Shown here one piece after another: positions 28,235-41,159 of a DNA stretch of 64,000 nucleotides. Below the pieces are notes generated by a model that worked only from the letters and a program-made list of their open reading frames with translations, ran no database searches and had not been told where the DNA came from. Position 1 is the first letter of the stretch. Each line of letters opens with the position of its first letter. A program made the position numbers and the translations under genes. The DNA comes from Selaginella tamariscina (lineage: Eukaryota > Streptophyta > Lycopodiopsida > Selaginellales > Selaginellaceae): contig PUQB01000263.1 of assembly GCA_003024785.1 (NCBI GenBank), forward strand, positions 124,001 through 188,000, given 5' to 3'.

Positions 28235-29620
28235 TGGTTGGGCATATCACTCGGTGAGCCTTAAAGTTCAATTTACAACTTTGAGGTTATTCATCGTCCA
28301 AGGAGTTTTATGGCTAATGCTGACGTTTTTTTTAGCTCCTTTTCCACCTTCTCTTTCTTCATATGTTCTGAGAAGTTAGTTGTTCCAGCATCAATGGATT
28401 TTTTAGATAAAGATTTGGTGCCATTAACAGTTGTTGTGCTTGATTCAATATCTGCAAGGTAATAGAATTGGATTTGCCTTCTTTGAATAAGGTTCGTGAA
28501 GTTAAAAAGGTGGAGTTGTGGATTTAAAGGCTTTGTGATGGGTTTGAGACTTACCATGACTCTCATGTTCTTAGCAGGCACATGGGACATTGTATGATTA
28601 AGAAGTTGCACAGATCTTTATTACCAGAGTTGTGAGGAAATATGATCTGGTATGTGCATAATTGTGTATAGTGCCAAGCTCGCAATAATCCCCCTTATAC
28701 TTCGAAAGAACAATTAAAAGTCCATTGCAGTTTCTTGTCTATTTGAGTTGGTGGTGTTTGATTAATGGGACCTTTTTCACAGTTGACTGCGGATAACAAG
28801 TACGTTATTATCACTTTTGACTACCTAACTCGTTAGGTGGAAGTTGGTGCTCTTGCTAATGCGATTGCTTCTGATGTTGGTCACTTTCTCTTTAATTGGA
28901 TAGTGTTCCAACATTTTGTTTCATAGTGGATTCTCTCGAACAATGATCCTACATTTATGGGTAAGGCATTTTATGTCTTGACATCTCGATTGAGGATACA
29001 CCACACTTTCACAAGTACTTATGATGGAATGGCTTGTTAGAACTTTCAATGGAATGATCACAAAGTACGTAAACTTTCAACATTCGAATTAGGATGGTTA
29101 TTTGTCATCTTTCTAATATGCTTATGTTACTAGAGTACAAAGTTCTGTTGGTACTTCACATATAAGCTTTTATATGGTCATGACATGGTGTTACTGACAG
29201 AGTTGGGTCTACCTTTGCATTTATTGATGCTAGGTCTTGGGATAGTATTTAACAAACATTCTTTCATTGGTTTGAGTGGAGTTTGCGAAACTTTGGGCTA
29301 CTTACAATGGGACAATAACAGCGCTACAACTCTCATCATTATCCACTTATGGAGTACAAGGTGGATCTAGTGTTGGTTCGTTTTTCCAAACTTACAATAC
29401 ATGGTTTAGTCGAGAGTCTCCTTGCTTAATGGAAGGACCATATTAAATGTTGTGGCAAGTAAAGCCGCAAGTTTATAAGGTTTGGCACGACATTCAAACT
29501 CAACGGGGTCAAGAACAAATTGTGCCACCTACAGATCCACTGGTGCCTCCTTTTGATATTAGAGAACCTAATCACCTTTAGATAGTGGAGTTTCAATAAC
29601 CGTCGATTAGTTTCAATATG
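28235..29620 (+). pseudogene. Ty3/gypsy relic 1, RNase H end and integrase (plus)
   Basis: Opposite orientation to the preceding block. It matches the reverse complement of relic 2 from ~36570 downward. Integrase core remnants are readable: GPFSQLTADNKYVIITFDYL at about 28765, followed by a stop, then SNNDPTFMGKAF near 28935. A C-terminal tail reads VWHDIQTQRGQEQIVPP near 29480. Stops and frame changes are frequent. Confidence 0.82.
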
Positions 29621-29639
29621 AACCATTAACTCTTGTATA

Positions 29640-30243
29640 TAAATTAAGATTTTGAGCTAATACGATATGCATATTTATATATTTCAATATACATAGTACA
29701 TTATAATAATTAGTTCATAATTTTATTTGAGATGTTGAGATACTTATTCTTTAATTTCAAAATTTATAAAATCTTAAAATTCTTAACTTAGTAAAATTTA
29801 AAATCAAATCTAAATGATTAAAATAAGATATAGTTATCATGAGTGTACAATTTAAAACTATAAATTAATACATATATTATTATTTATATAAATAAGTCAA
29901 TAGTTTTTTTACAAATAAAGTTATCTTTTAACATATGGTAAGTTTTAGTAGTTAAAACCATTTTCAATAAATATATAACTGTATTTCGTTATTAGAAAAA
30001 TTACAAATGAATAGTATGTAGATTAAAAAATTTAAAGCTATGTAATTTTATAATAAATAAAGTTATGTAATTTTGTAAAAATAAAGTTGAACCCATTCAA
30101 CATAAAATAATAAGTTATAATGAGTTTTACTGATTAAACCATTTCTAAAATATATTATTAATACTTTATGTTATTTGTATAGAATTAATCTTAGACCCTT
30201 GATATATCAATATAAAATATTAATATTAGGATTTCATAATATA

Positions 30244-30276
<33 letters not shown>

Positions 30277-30279
30277 ATA

Positions 30280-30319
<40 letters not shown>

Positions 30320-30500
30320 ACATGTATTTATTTTATAATTTACTGTAAAGTTATACTGTAGTGCTAACATTTAATTGTTTTCAACAAATGAGGTTAATAA
30401 ATGTTCGCCAATAGTTTTATATCATAAATTTTGATTATTAATTCAACTTAATAAATAGTTTTAATTAACTTGCAGTGAATACCTAAAATTATACTGGCAT
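29640..30500. other. AT-rich DNA with a long (AT)n tract
   Basis: No gene is seen. An imperfect (TA)n stretch occupies about 30240-30316 and is self-complementary. Confidence 0.75.
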
Positions 30501-30508
30501 TGGTATTG

Positions 30509-30582
30509 TGGCGGGGAGGGGATTTGAACCCATGGCTTCAAGGTTATGAGCCTTGCGAGCTACCAAGCTGCTCTACCCCGCA
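30509..30582 (-). tRNA. trnfM-CAU: Organelle-type initiator tRNA-fMet (CAU), nuclear copy
   Basis: A 74-nt cloverleaf on the minus strand: acceptor TGCGGGG/CCCCGCC with an unpaired 1-72 position, D-arm GAGC/GCTC, anticodon stem CAAGG/CCTTG with loop CTCATAA, T-loop TTCAAAT, and discriminator A. The unpaired first position and the overall string match plastid-type trnfM rather than a cytosolic initiator. The T-stem has one mismatch. No pol III T-run follows on the minus strand and no CCA is clear. The flanks are nuclear-like, so an organelle DNA insertion is likely; expression is unknown. Confidence 0.85.
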
Positions 30583-30970
30583 GTTGTCGATACGTACCAC
30601 CATTGATCTATACGTTCATACACACACCACACACGTATACGAAAAAAACAACCTCAGCCACGTAAAATTGTGTGGCAAATGCTGTAGTAGTGTAACTGGA
30701 TCATATGTGAAACCAAACAGACCCAAAGAATCTCTATACAAAAGACACCTTGAACAGCTAGGGCGGACCCATCTTAAGCTGTCCCTGAAAGCTACTTCTG
30801 TTGTATCCATTCAGGCCAGCTTTCCAAGATTCTGACAGCATATTCCCGGTGCGTATCCATTCATAAAAACCCCACACTGTTCGCACCAATCCCTGCAATC
30901 CCTTATCCCTTTCTTACACATTCATATTTACTTGTAAAACTTTGTAGAGAGGAGGCATTCATCTTTCGAA

Positions 30971-31700
30971 ATGAGTTATTCGGGTATCTCCGTTGTTGTT
31001 GTATGCATGGTTATACTCTCCCAGTGTTCCGCATACGACCCAGAGCCACTACAGGACCTGTGTGTTGCGACATCTCTCCAAGGTGTCTGTAAATGGCTAC
31101 CCCTGCAAGAGTTCCCCAACAGCAGACGACTACGTGTTCCACGGCCTTGGAACCCCTGCCAACCAACAACTCTATCGGCGTGGGAGCAACGTTTGCGGTT
31201 GTCCAGGCCTTCCCCGCCTTGAACACGCTCGGGATATCCCTTGCCAGACTTGACTTTGCCAAGGGCGGTATTGTTCCTCCTCACACACATCCCCGTTCGG
31301 CTGAGCTCTTCCATGTGCTCGAGGGAACTATCTATGCAGGTTCTTTCCTTTCCTAACATGTTTGTGTAAGGGGTAACATACATACACACACATTGGACGT
31401 ACACAGAACCGAATAACTTATATGTGAACAGGTTTTGTAACAACTGACAACAAGTTATATGCAAAGAAGATTTACAAAGGAGATGTAATGGCATTCCCAA
31501 AGGGGCTGATTCATTTCCAGCTCAATGTTGGCGACTCTACGGCACTCGCATTTGCGAGCTTGAGCAGCCAGTCGCCGGGTTTCCAGCTTGTTGCAACCGC
31601 AGTTCTTGGGACTGGCATTCCTGACGACGTTCTTACAAAGACGTTCTTTGAAAGCAAGAGTTTCGTCGACAAGCTTAAAGCCCCCTTTGCTCCTAAGTAG
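30971..31700 (+). CDS. Germin-like protein, frame-broken
   Basis: Secreted cupin of the cell wall, with oxalate oxidase or superoxide dismutase activity in relatives. A signal peptide spans residues 1-20, then DPEPLQDLCVA, the germin N-terminus. Cupin box 1 has the metal ligands (PPHTHPRSAELFHVLEGTIY) and box 2 is GDVMAFPKGLIHFQLNVG. Exon 1 is 30971-31339 and exon 2 is 31432-31700 (GT-AG, one intron). Reading needs frame changes near 31065-31078 (a lost G and an extra TC) and near 31153 (an extra C). The rest keeps full family similarity and length. Either this is a young pseudogene or the consensus has errors. The extra TC is harder to explain by run-length error alone. Confidence 0.85.
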
Positions 31701-32058
31701 TGCTTGCTTAATTGCAGCACTTTATTATTTTGTATTTCCAAGCATTATGTTATCAATGCATATAAATATTAACACATATACAGAGACATACATTCTCCAT
31801 TCTCCACGTTTAACTGCTTCAAAGAACTTGCCGTGGTGGAATAAAGACTTAAAATATAAAGATATCCATGTACTTAGTTGATTCTAATGAAGACTTAAAG
31901 CTTAAATCAAAAATATATTCCTAAATATTGTAAGCCTGACCAAATGTATTAGCGGACTATATATATTATTATAAATTTACTCCAAATAGTATAGCTATAA
32001 TATATATATATCAAAAAGGCATAAGCTTTCTGGATTTAAGTATATACTGTCCTTTACC

Positions 32059-34576
32059 TTACAAGCGTGTACAAGTTAAGTCGAAGTCGTCCGGGGCGGC
32101 CTGAAGAATCCAGCTGCTCATTTTACGCTTTGACTCGTTACTGTTGACGGCTGCGAGCTCGTACATGCTGCACAGGTTGAGCACGAGAGTCTCATCCAAC
32201 ACAGACACCGTGTGCTTCTCCAGCACGTCCTCTATCACCTGCGTGGCTCTAACCAGATCTCTCGAGTACATGAGGCACAGTGCTTTGTTGTTTGCTGCTA
32301 CCACGTCGCCTGGATCCATCTCTAACACCGTGTTGAACTCCTTAACCGCGGCACTATACCTGTATGAGCGTGTGTGGGTGCGTGTGTAAATGTAATATAT
32401 GCAGAAAGAATATATAACAGTCTATCTGTGCAAATATGTAGGAGTATGCATGCAGTTTGTATGCTATTCATACCCACAGAGCACATCTGTGTGTGTGTGT
32501 GTGTGTGTGTGTGCTGAATATGAATATTTACATAAACAACATAGAAATAGGGGTGCATCCGATTGTATACTCTACAGAAAACACACTTGTCTACTTAACA
32601 CACGCACGTTACATAGTCCGAAACTATGTTTGTTATTCGTAGTGGACACACATTATGTTTACATGCATGATTCTAAACATATAATGTTCACTCTACATTA
32701 TGTGCTGAACTTTAAATGAATACTTATTATAATGCTTAAATTTACCTTTTCTCCACAAATGCTTGCAGGCCTCTGTTCCGTCCGATCAGGCAAGCCAACG
32801 GGCCAGATTCCTCCACGCCAGATTTAAGCTTCTCGTCAGCAAGAGACTCCACTTTGGCAAAAGTAAGCTTCGTACCGTCGATGTCACCCAGCTGCAGTTG
32901 GACGTGTGCAAGCTTCGACCATAGCCGAATATTCTCCGGATTTCTTGCCAGCATACGGTCTAGAAACCGAAGGGCAACCATGTAATCCTTCTGCCCTAAA
33001 TGCAGGTTTATTATCGAGAAGGATACTATTTCGTATCTCCGTCTCCACCTTTGTACCGCCACTGGCTTCTCCTGTAACAAAACAGTTATTGGTATATAAA
33101 CAATTGTGATCGATTTCGTGTGGGTGTATGTGTCTTTGGTACCTGTGCGTAACTATGTATCTAGCTTATCTTTTGCATATCTTTCCTAACCGTATACCTT
33201 ATCTGATAACAAGAAGTATAAAGTTCGTATATCTGGTGTATTTCAATTTGTATTAGCGTACTCTCTCTCAAGTAATATTCCGTTCTCTAGTTTATCTTAA
33301 CGTGAAAGCTATCTCTCCATAAAGACAGAACACACACTCTAATATATTACTACACATGCTAGATAAAATGCGAGCATACTTTCCAATATATATCATTAGT
33401 GCCCTACAGTAGCTTGTTTGATACTGTACTCCTAACAAACACACATTACTAAGTAAATTTGCAGATACATACATACATACATATATTTATACCAATATTG
33501 TATAGTAATAGTGATAGTGATAGTGATATAGTGTGTGTGTGTGTGTGTGTTGTGAATTACCTGCTCAGTGTGATCCACATCGAGTCTAAGCGAGGACAAG
33601 AGCTCATCGGCCTCTTTAGACTGTGCAGATTCATCAGTGGAATCCGATGCAATCTCCTGCTCACGCTTACCACAATAGTCGAGCAGCTCATACATACGCT
33701 GCATGCTCGTACTCGCTTGGCCTAACCTGTACGGAATGGCAGCATGAAGCCACCGGAGTGCAAACGGGACCATAGAACCGGAAATCCCTGGATAGATATC
33801 CGGATGCTCTTCATAAAAATACTCCCTCCTGTGAAGATCGTCAAGTACAGAGAGCTCCTCATATGCACCCACGAAGTTACCTATATATTTGGACTACTGA
33901 TTATTCAAACAGCAGACACACACAATACATAATACAAAAACATGTAGATGATTTACACATGAACATATTTAAATGATGTTGTAGCATATTAAATATGTGA
34001 AGTTTATATATATATACTATGAGGCAATAGATGACTAACCTTCTGCAAGAAACACATGCATGTGTCGTGTCTGTTAATGTTGTACAGAACACACACACAC
34101 ACACACAAGTAGCGAGTATACGTTGTAAATTAAGTCACATGATTGATCACACGTTCATAATAATATATGTATGAATATTTATATGATACGTACAGTAACA
34201 TATTTACGTATTAAAAGGAATATGTATGAAACGCAGGCATGTGTGTGTTAATGTACCTGACCACTATAGAAGCTTCTTGATTCTATGTACGTTTTTGTTA
34301 CAGATACATATGTATAATACAAATACCAGTAATGAATGCTTGTAAGTGCATAAATATTTACATTACAAACATATATGAAGCAATAGTTAAAGAAACGTCC
34401 ACCAACATATTATGCAAATATGTGTGGATACACGAGGTTATAGTTATATATGTAAATATAATTATGCAGTAATACGTATTTCATTTAAATATAAACAAGC
34501 AACAAATGTATATGTATGTGCACGAGTTAATGTACATAAACACACACACACACACACACACATATACATGTATGTA

Positions 34577-34642
<66 letters not shown>

Positions 34643-34995
34643 CAATTGAATATCATGTTGGTTTCCAATATATTAAGAAAATTATCAATAAAATTGATAA
34701 TTTTATATATGAAGCATAAACTGTAAGTTCTTACCTAGCTTGGCGAGCGCAAGAATGTGGTAGGTAGAGTATATAAGCCGCTCTTCCGGGGTAAAAACGG
34801 GGAGATTTTGCGGATTTCTTTAACAGATTCAAGGAGAGAGCGCCATGATCCCCTGCGAGCTTGCTCCTGCATGTTCCTGGTGTCGAATTTAGTCGCATTG
34901 CTCTTCTTGAGCGAGATCGAGGAGATTGTTATGGGATCGATGTGCGCCGCCCTGTTCTTTGCCTCCTGGTGCAGCGGCGGCGAGGCACTTGACAT
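32059..34995 (-). CDS. TRAPPC12: TRAPP complex subunit 12 (TPR protein)
   Basis: Vesicle-tethering TRAPP subunit acting at the ER-Golgi/endomembrane system. Exons in transcript order are 34735-34995, 33561-33880, 32746-33071 and 32059-32359, all GT-AG. The start at 34995 is preceded by an in-frame TAG. The last exon (YSAAVKEFNTVLEMDPGDVV, then NNKALCLMYSRDL and NLCSMYELA) matches the TPR-containing C-terminus of TRAPPC12. The middle exons contain helical repeats such as FLDRMLARNPENIRLWSKLA. Exon 1 reads SWRSLLESVKEIRK and then must shift by one base at the A-run 34806-34809 to reach EERLIYSTYHILALAKLG, the expected family sequence. Intron 1 is 854 nt and holds large CA and TA microsatellites. 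The predicted protein is about 400 residues, within the range of plant homologs. Confidence 0.88.
34539..34640. repeat. (CA)n / (TATG)n / (TA)n microsatellite in TRAPPC12 intron 1
   Basis: About 12 CA units, a short TATG stretch and about 30 TA units in succession. Confidence 0.95.
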
Positions 34996-35282
34996 CTGCG
35001 AGATCTAGCTATCCGCCATACCTGTTCCTCCTCCTCCTCCTCAATAACCCTAAAAACAGAGCCTCACCTTGTGTGAGTGTATAAGATAAGACAGTATTGA
35101 ATTTAAACTCATTGGATTAAGATAAAATATTAAATATTTATATTTTTAAATATTTATATTTATTTATACTATGTTAACAATAGTATGTACATGCAGCCAT
35201 ACACTTGAATCTTTATCTCATAAACCTGAGGCCCTACTTACCGTAGCACTCGATACGCATGTTTCTAACGAAGGAGACTTTT

Positions 35283-36400
35283 TTAACCACATACCTTAAT
35301 CTTGCGAAAATGAACCAACACCGGTTCATCCACCTTGTAACATGAGGATGATAACATTGTTGTTGTCTTACTTGTATGTAGCCCAAGTGTTTTACTGACT
35401 CCACATGAACCAATGGAAGAATGCTTGTCAGACACTGATCTATGACCTAGCATCAGCAGCTCGTGGTAACCAAGAAGGTAGACCCAACTCCATCGGCAAC
35501 ACTGTGTCATGACTATACAAGAGCTTATATAGGGAAGTACCAACAAAACTTCATACTCTAGTGACATAAGCATATTGGAGACGGCATATAACTATCTCAA
35601 TCTGAAAGTTCACATACTTATCATCCCCTTGAAGGTTCTGATGAGCCGTGTCACCAAATCGTCTATCTGAGGATGATAAGTACTTGTGAAAATGTGGTGT
35701 ATCCCTAGTCGAGACTTCAAGACATGAAATGCCTCGGCCATAAATGTAGGACCATTGTCTAGGAGAATTAAGAATATTGAACATGACCCAATTAAGGAAG
35801 ACCAATAGCAAAAGTTGCACTAGCAAGATCACCACTTCTACCTTTGAGTTAGGTAGTCAGAAGCAATAATAACGTACTCATTACTAGAAGTCAATTGTGG
35901 AAAAGGTCCCATCAGATCAAATACCATCAACTTAAACGGGCGAGAAACTGCAATTAACTCCAACCGTTCTTCCGAAGTACATGGGGGTATTGCGAGTTTG
36001 GCACCATACACAATATGCACATTTTGAATCACATCTCCTCACAGCTATGGCTAATAGAAAGATCTGTGCAGCTTCTCCATCACACGATGATGTCCCATGT
36101 GCCTGAGAATAGGAGAGTCATGGTAAGCGTGGAGGAATCGTGGAACGAAGACCGAAGGCACTACTAATTTGCAAATGATCATTTGGATCAATCCTAATAA
36201 ATAAAAGGTCGTCTTGAAGGTGATATTGCAAATGTAAATGCTTGAAAGGCAAGTTATGAGCAAGTGATGCAAGATTTTCAAACCCATCACAAAGCCTTCA
36301 AATCCACAGCTCAACCTTTTAAACTTCCTAAACCTCATCCAAAGACGGCAAATCCAACTCTGCATTTTGCAGACACTGAACGTTAAACACAACAACTACT
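35283..36400 (-). pseudogene. Ty3/gypsy relic 2, integrase region
   Basis: Remnants of the zinc-binding His/Cys region (HDSPILRHMGHHRVMEKLHR near 36140-36060) and the integrase core (FDLMGPFPQLTSSNEYVIIA near 35930-35870). Further fragments run to the C-terminal VDEPVLVHFRKI near 35300. The Cys pair of the zinc finger is not preserved, and stops split the frame, so it is inactive. Confidence 0.85.
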
Positions 36401-36549
36401 GATGGTACGAAATCTTCTTCGTCCACGAATGTTGGAACAATTGGTTCCTTGGATAGAAGAAAAGAGAGAAGGTGGAAGAGGAGCTCGAGAAAGAGCATTA
36501 GCATCAACCATGGAACTTGGGCAATGAACAACCTCGAAGTTGTAAATTT

Positions 36550-37550
36550 GAAGCTTCAAGGCCCATCAAGTAATACGACCAATCAAAACTTTCCTTGTTT
36601 AACAATGAAGTGATTGTTGCATGATCGCCTTCTAACAGCGTTTGAGAATCATGCAAGTAAGCATGGAGCTTCTCAAAACCTCAAATTGCTACTAACACTC
36701 CGTTTCTGTTGTAGAGTAGTTCACCTTTATTAGCTGTAATTTACAATTGATGTACGCAATGGGATGTCGTTAACCAGGGACACTCGTACTCTCCTACATC
36801 AATACACCCCGAGACCAATGTCAGAAGCATGTACACACAAGATTAAAGGACAAGTGTAATCAGGGCATGCCAAAATTGGAGTCGTTAACAGCTCTTTAAG
36901 ATTTGTAAATGCATGTTTGCAATCCTTAGACCAAATAAAAGAAGTCATTAACGACTTCAGCAATGCTCGCAACGATGCAATATGATTTGAAAGATGATCC
37001 ATAAAATGGCATTGCACATTGTTCATACACTTCGGTATAGGGAACTTCAAAACTACAACAAGTTTGTCAAGATTGACTTGCAAACCTTCACGAGAAATGC
37101 GATAACCAAGATAAATGATGTTCTTGGATCCAAACATGATACACTTAGATGGTTTTAACTTCAAACCAACTTCCTGTAGCCGATTCAAAACCTTGCGTAT
37201 GTCATCAACATGCTCCTCCATGTTCCATCTAAGTGGATTAAAAGATTGTCGATGAAGTCGGCAGTTACCTCCGGCATATTGCAAAGAACCTTGTCCATCA
37301 TACACTAGAAAGTCACTGGAGCATTGCTCAAACCAAAAGGCATCACCAATAACTCATACAAGCCAAATGGTGTTCAAAAAGCAGTCTTAGGAATGTCTAT
37401 GTCAGCCATTGGAACTTGCCAATTTCCAGAGGCGAGATCTAACTTGGTAAACCAACAGCTCCGCCCTAGTCGATCCAAAAATCTGTAGTATGAAAAAATG
37501 GGTACACATCTGAAATAGTTACATTATTTAATGGGTGATAGTTGATGCAG
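36550..37550 (-). pseudogene. Ty3/gypsy relic 2, reverse transcriptase / RNase H
   Basis: RT remnants: VPMADIDIPKTAF near 37400, MPFGLSNAP near 37330, FIDNLLIHL near 37250 (the second Asp of the usual active-site pair is Asn), and LKPSKCIMFGSKNIIYLGYR near 37150. The RNase H part shows ILACPDYTCPLILCVHASD near 36850. Frames are broken at several points. Confidence 0.85.
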
Positions 37551-37552
37551 AA

Positions 37553-38404
37553 TCAAATGCTCCCATCTGGCTTCGTTACAAGATGAGGTTCACATGCACA
37601 AGGACTTTGAGATTTTTGCATAACACCCTTCTCTAACATTTTCTTCTTATTCACTTGTAAGATCTTGAGCTCCTTTAGTGATCGATGCCGAATATGTACC
37701 TTAATTAGCTTAGCATCCCTAGTTGGAATAAGGTGGTGTGTCGCAATCTTGGCCCCAGATGACAAGTTAAAATTGAAAAAATCAGCATACTCCTTGAGTT
37801 GATCAATGATTGCAGCACGACGATCATCTGATGAATCTAGAGAGGGAAAAGAAGCATGAAGGAAAGATGGTTGGAAGTAAGGTGAAACAAAAGTGATAAA
37901 AGTAAAGGTGGAAGCAGATGAACGAAGTGAAATAGAAGTAAGAGGAATGGAAGAAAGACAAGGGAGAGTCAAAAAGGGGGGAAACTTTTCAAAGTCATAC
38001 GAATCAACCAATTTATATCAAAAATAAGGTGAAAAGCTTGACTTGGCACCACCCACAAAGATTGAAGCTCAAGCTCACGATCGTCCACACGAACAACAAT
38101 GTCAACTTCATCCCGCGAACAAGCATGAGTATATTTGTTGCCATATAGAATGAAGACTGGTTCTACTGCACGATTAAAGGCTACAACATGTAGTAACAGA
38201 CTGAGAAATAAAAGACAAACGAACCTGTATCCACCAACACTGAAAGGAAAACAAGACGTGACTTGTAATTAAATCGAGCTTGAAAAGTGAAGACTGAATG
38301 AACTGGTGCTGAGTGAACCCCTTGATGATACTCCCAAAAGAAAGATGGAGGGTCACTAATTTATTCGCACAAGGACCCCCCCCTCTACTCGTGCAATTTG
38401 TCAT
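37553..38404 (-). pseudogene. Ty3/gypsy relic 2, protease and linker
   Basis: VLVDTGSFV near 38230 is a decayed aspartic-protease active site (DTGS). The stretch 38011-37553 is an open linker that ends LVTKPDGSI, the usual entry to the RT domain. Confidence 0.75.
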
Positions 38405-38429
38405 TTCCTAGAAAATCCACCGCATCAAG

Positions 38430-39250
38430 ACCTTCCATTACAATGGCGCTAATCAAATGTTATTGATGCCAGGGCCTCCACCCCAAAAATGGGGGATGCC
38501 AATCAAGAAATCATTGATAGTCGATACGTGTGTCCAACCTCATCACACGCTCAATAACGAACTGTACATCCATGGGCCCAACCTTGTGCTGATACACAAG
38601 CGCAACAATATCAACCTCCATCGAAGCAGGACCATCCCCAACATGAAATGGAACGAGAGAACATGAAAATGCAAGTGGGAGAGGTGATAACTCATACCGT
38701 TGTGCTAGCCTCAAAGCATTATCAAGAGTCACTGGAGCTAATGCATACACAAGCCTCACAAGGTCTTGACAAAGTGATGGCCACAACATACCTAACTTGA
38801 TGCATTCTAACATATTATGCTTTGCACAGCAAAAGGTTCCGAAAACGAACATCAAACTGCATCATTGACTCAAAAAGCATCATCACAATCGTTTGCATGC
38901 CCAAATGCACGTTTGAAATTTTTTAAAAGAATACTTCAATCTCCACGAGTTGCAATGTCCAAGATATAATGCCATCCCTTGAAGACAAGTAGGAAACTCG
39001 CATAAACATTGAGCACCGTCCCATGAATGATATGTGGTGACCACAGTGAAGTGGTCAAACCAATGATACATATCATCTTAGGATTCCGAGAAAGAAATCT
39101 GGCCGGATGCGAGGATTTGTAGTAGGAATAGGAGGAGTACCATGGGATGTGAATGCCGTCATCAATTAAAAGTGATTATTCAATTGCATCTGCATGGCAT
39201 GTAACAACTGCATAAGTAGTTGCTTCACAGATAAAGGATTTGCATGTTGT
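38430..39250 (-). pseudogene. Ty3/gypsy relic 2, gag-like part
   Basis: Minus-strand fragments (39071-38883 and 38855-38511) have the order and spacing expected of a retrotransposon gag: a Trp-rich first part, then LVRLVYALAPVTLDNALRLA. Several stops are present. No flanking LTR pair was found by eye, so the element ends remain open. Confidence 0.6.
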
Positions 39251-39259
39251 GCATTCATG

Positions 39260-40335
39260 TACAAAAAGAAAAGAAAATACAAAATCTAAAAGGAATGGGG
39301 AAGTTAGATTTTAAGAAGATAAATAAGATTTACAAAAATAAAACACAAATCCGAGCATTCCATATGGACAATTAGAGGTGCCTTTCACCTCTACTAATGT
39401 GAGAGCTTGGAATATATAAATTTGTATATCATTAATCCAAGAACCAACTTATATACAAGCGCTAATGGTCAATATTGAAACCAATTGAATGACTATTAAA
39501 ATTCATTATTGAGTGATCATATTAAAATCAATTCAATAGTTATCAAAATCCATTATACTAATAATAATATGTGTACACATGGATCTTATAACTTAATTTT
39601 TATTTATTACAAATTAAATGTCAAAGTCAAAGAGAATGAGCAAAGATAGTTATGTAATAAAATTAATATAACATGATTATATATAATTTAAGTGTTTAAA
39701 ATTGTAAAATATACTTAATTAATGACAGATTAAGTAAAAGAGTTTATATAGCATTTCATATAAAAATGGGTTTTGAATGCACGTAGGCCTAGATGTCCAT
39801 AGCATATTTAATTATGTAATATGCCCAATGAGCTATGTATATAGAACATTTTAATTTACTCGTATAAATAAATAAGTATATATATATATCATTTAAATAT
39901 TTATGTTAACAACATGATAAATATAATTCCTTTTTAAGGTCCATTAATCCACAATAGTTAAGTTTTAATTTCATTTAAAACTTTGTTTTAGTAAGAATAT
40001 GTAATAAAGTTGAATACGAATTAATCTTTGAATTTCATTCAATATGTGGTGTTGCTGATTATTTATACATGGTATTTAATCAAAACTATGTAACACAATA
40101 AGATAGTTATATACGAGACCTCCATATATTTAATTATTATACATTTGTATGGATGTATATATATAGTGTGTGTGTGTGTGTGTAACATGTGCGTATTTAA
40201 GTTTTGTAAATGCATCTATCTTCATATGTCAAAATCAAAGGGACAAAACTTGTGTATAGAAGGCCTACTGTATTTTGCAGTGTCAAAAAATGGATGCGTT
40301 AATGCTTTAGAGATGTAACTCTTGCTGTGTTGAGA

Positions 40336-40374
<39 letters not shown>

Positions 40375-41155
40375 TAAAATGTGTGCTGAGTTTTCTAGAG
40401 AATTATTTCCCCCTTTTGTATTAATGGTAATTAATTAAATCTTGATTAATAAAAACCAGAAAAAAAAATGTAGTTAAAGAAAATTTATATATATATCAAA
40501 TCATGTATATACTTTAATTTATATCCTATAAAATCATAAAATAATTATAATTAAGGGAGGGGTAGTCAATCAAATATTTATTATTATTATTACTTAGACT
40601 TTATAATGAGTTTGGAATGGAGAAATAATATGTGTGTGTGTGTGTGTGTGTGTGTGACACACACAATAGACATATAACTCTGGGTGTTGTAGAACATATA
40701 TATAACATTGATATTTTGACTAAATAATTCAAAGACTTATTTATATCATTAATTTTTATAAAGTTTAAAAACGAAAATTTAATCAATTTTTTAATCCAAT
40801 TGTTTAATAAAGATTAATGATTAACTTACCCCCACACAAAGCTTATGGTCTCTTTTATGGTATTCTGTAGTTAACATATAATGAACGATTAATCATATTG
40901 AATAATGCCAAAGCTATTAATACTTAAATGAAATGAGATTAAGGGTTGCCATATTTAAGTTGACAAATTGGTACACACGCAAAACGTTTGCGGTTCAAAT
41001 CTCCTCGTCACGCGGGTTGGATGGACACAGTCAGTCACACCAAACTCTGTAGGAAGAGCATTGTGGATATGAGCAGCTCCTGCTAGGGGACCCGATTCGC
41101 TCCTTGCTTTGCTTCATGTATGTATTGAGGGTTTGATCCCTTAATCTCTCCTATT
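39260..41155. other. AT-rich intergenic DNA with (GT)n and (AC)n tracts
   Basis: It contains (TG)n at 40168-40182, (AC)n at 40334-40371 and (GT)n at 40630-40656. A B-box-like string (GCGGTTCAAATCTCC) sits at about 40991, but no tRNA fold could be closed around it. The last ~100 bp is probably the leader of the galactosyltransferase gene. Confidence 0.65.
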
Positions 41156-41159
41156 TGAG

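Noticed and set aside
30240..30316. Hairpin regulatory element
   Set aside because: Simple (AT)n self-complementarity, which is common in this DNA.
35200..39400. LTR pair of Ty3/gypsy relic 2
   Set aside because: No matching direct repeats were seen at the two ends by eye. A self-alignment would be needed.
40970..41060. tRNA or SINE upstream of the GT31 gene
   Set aside because: There is only a B-box-like string, with no A-box or fold.
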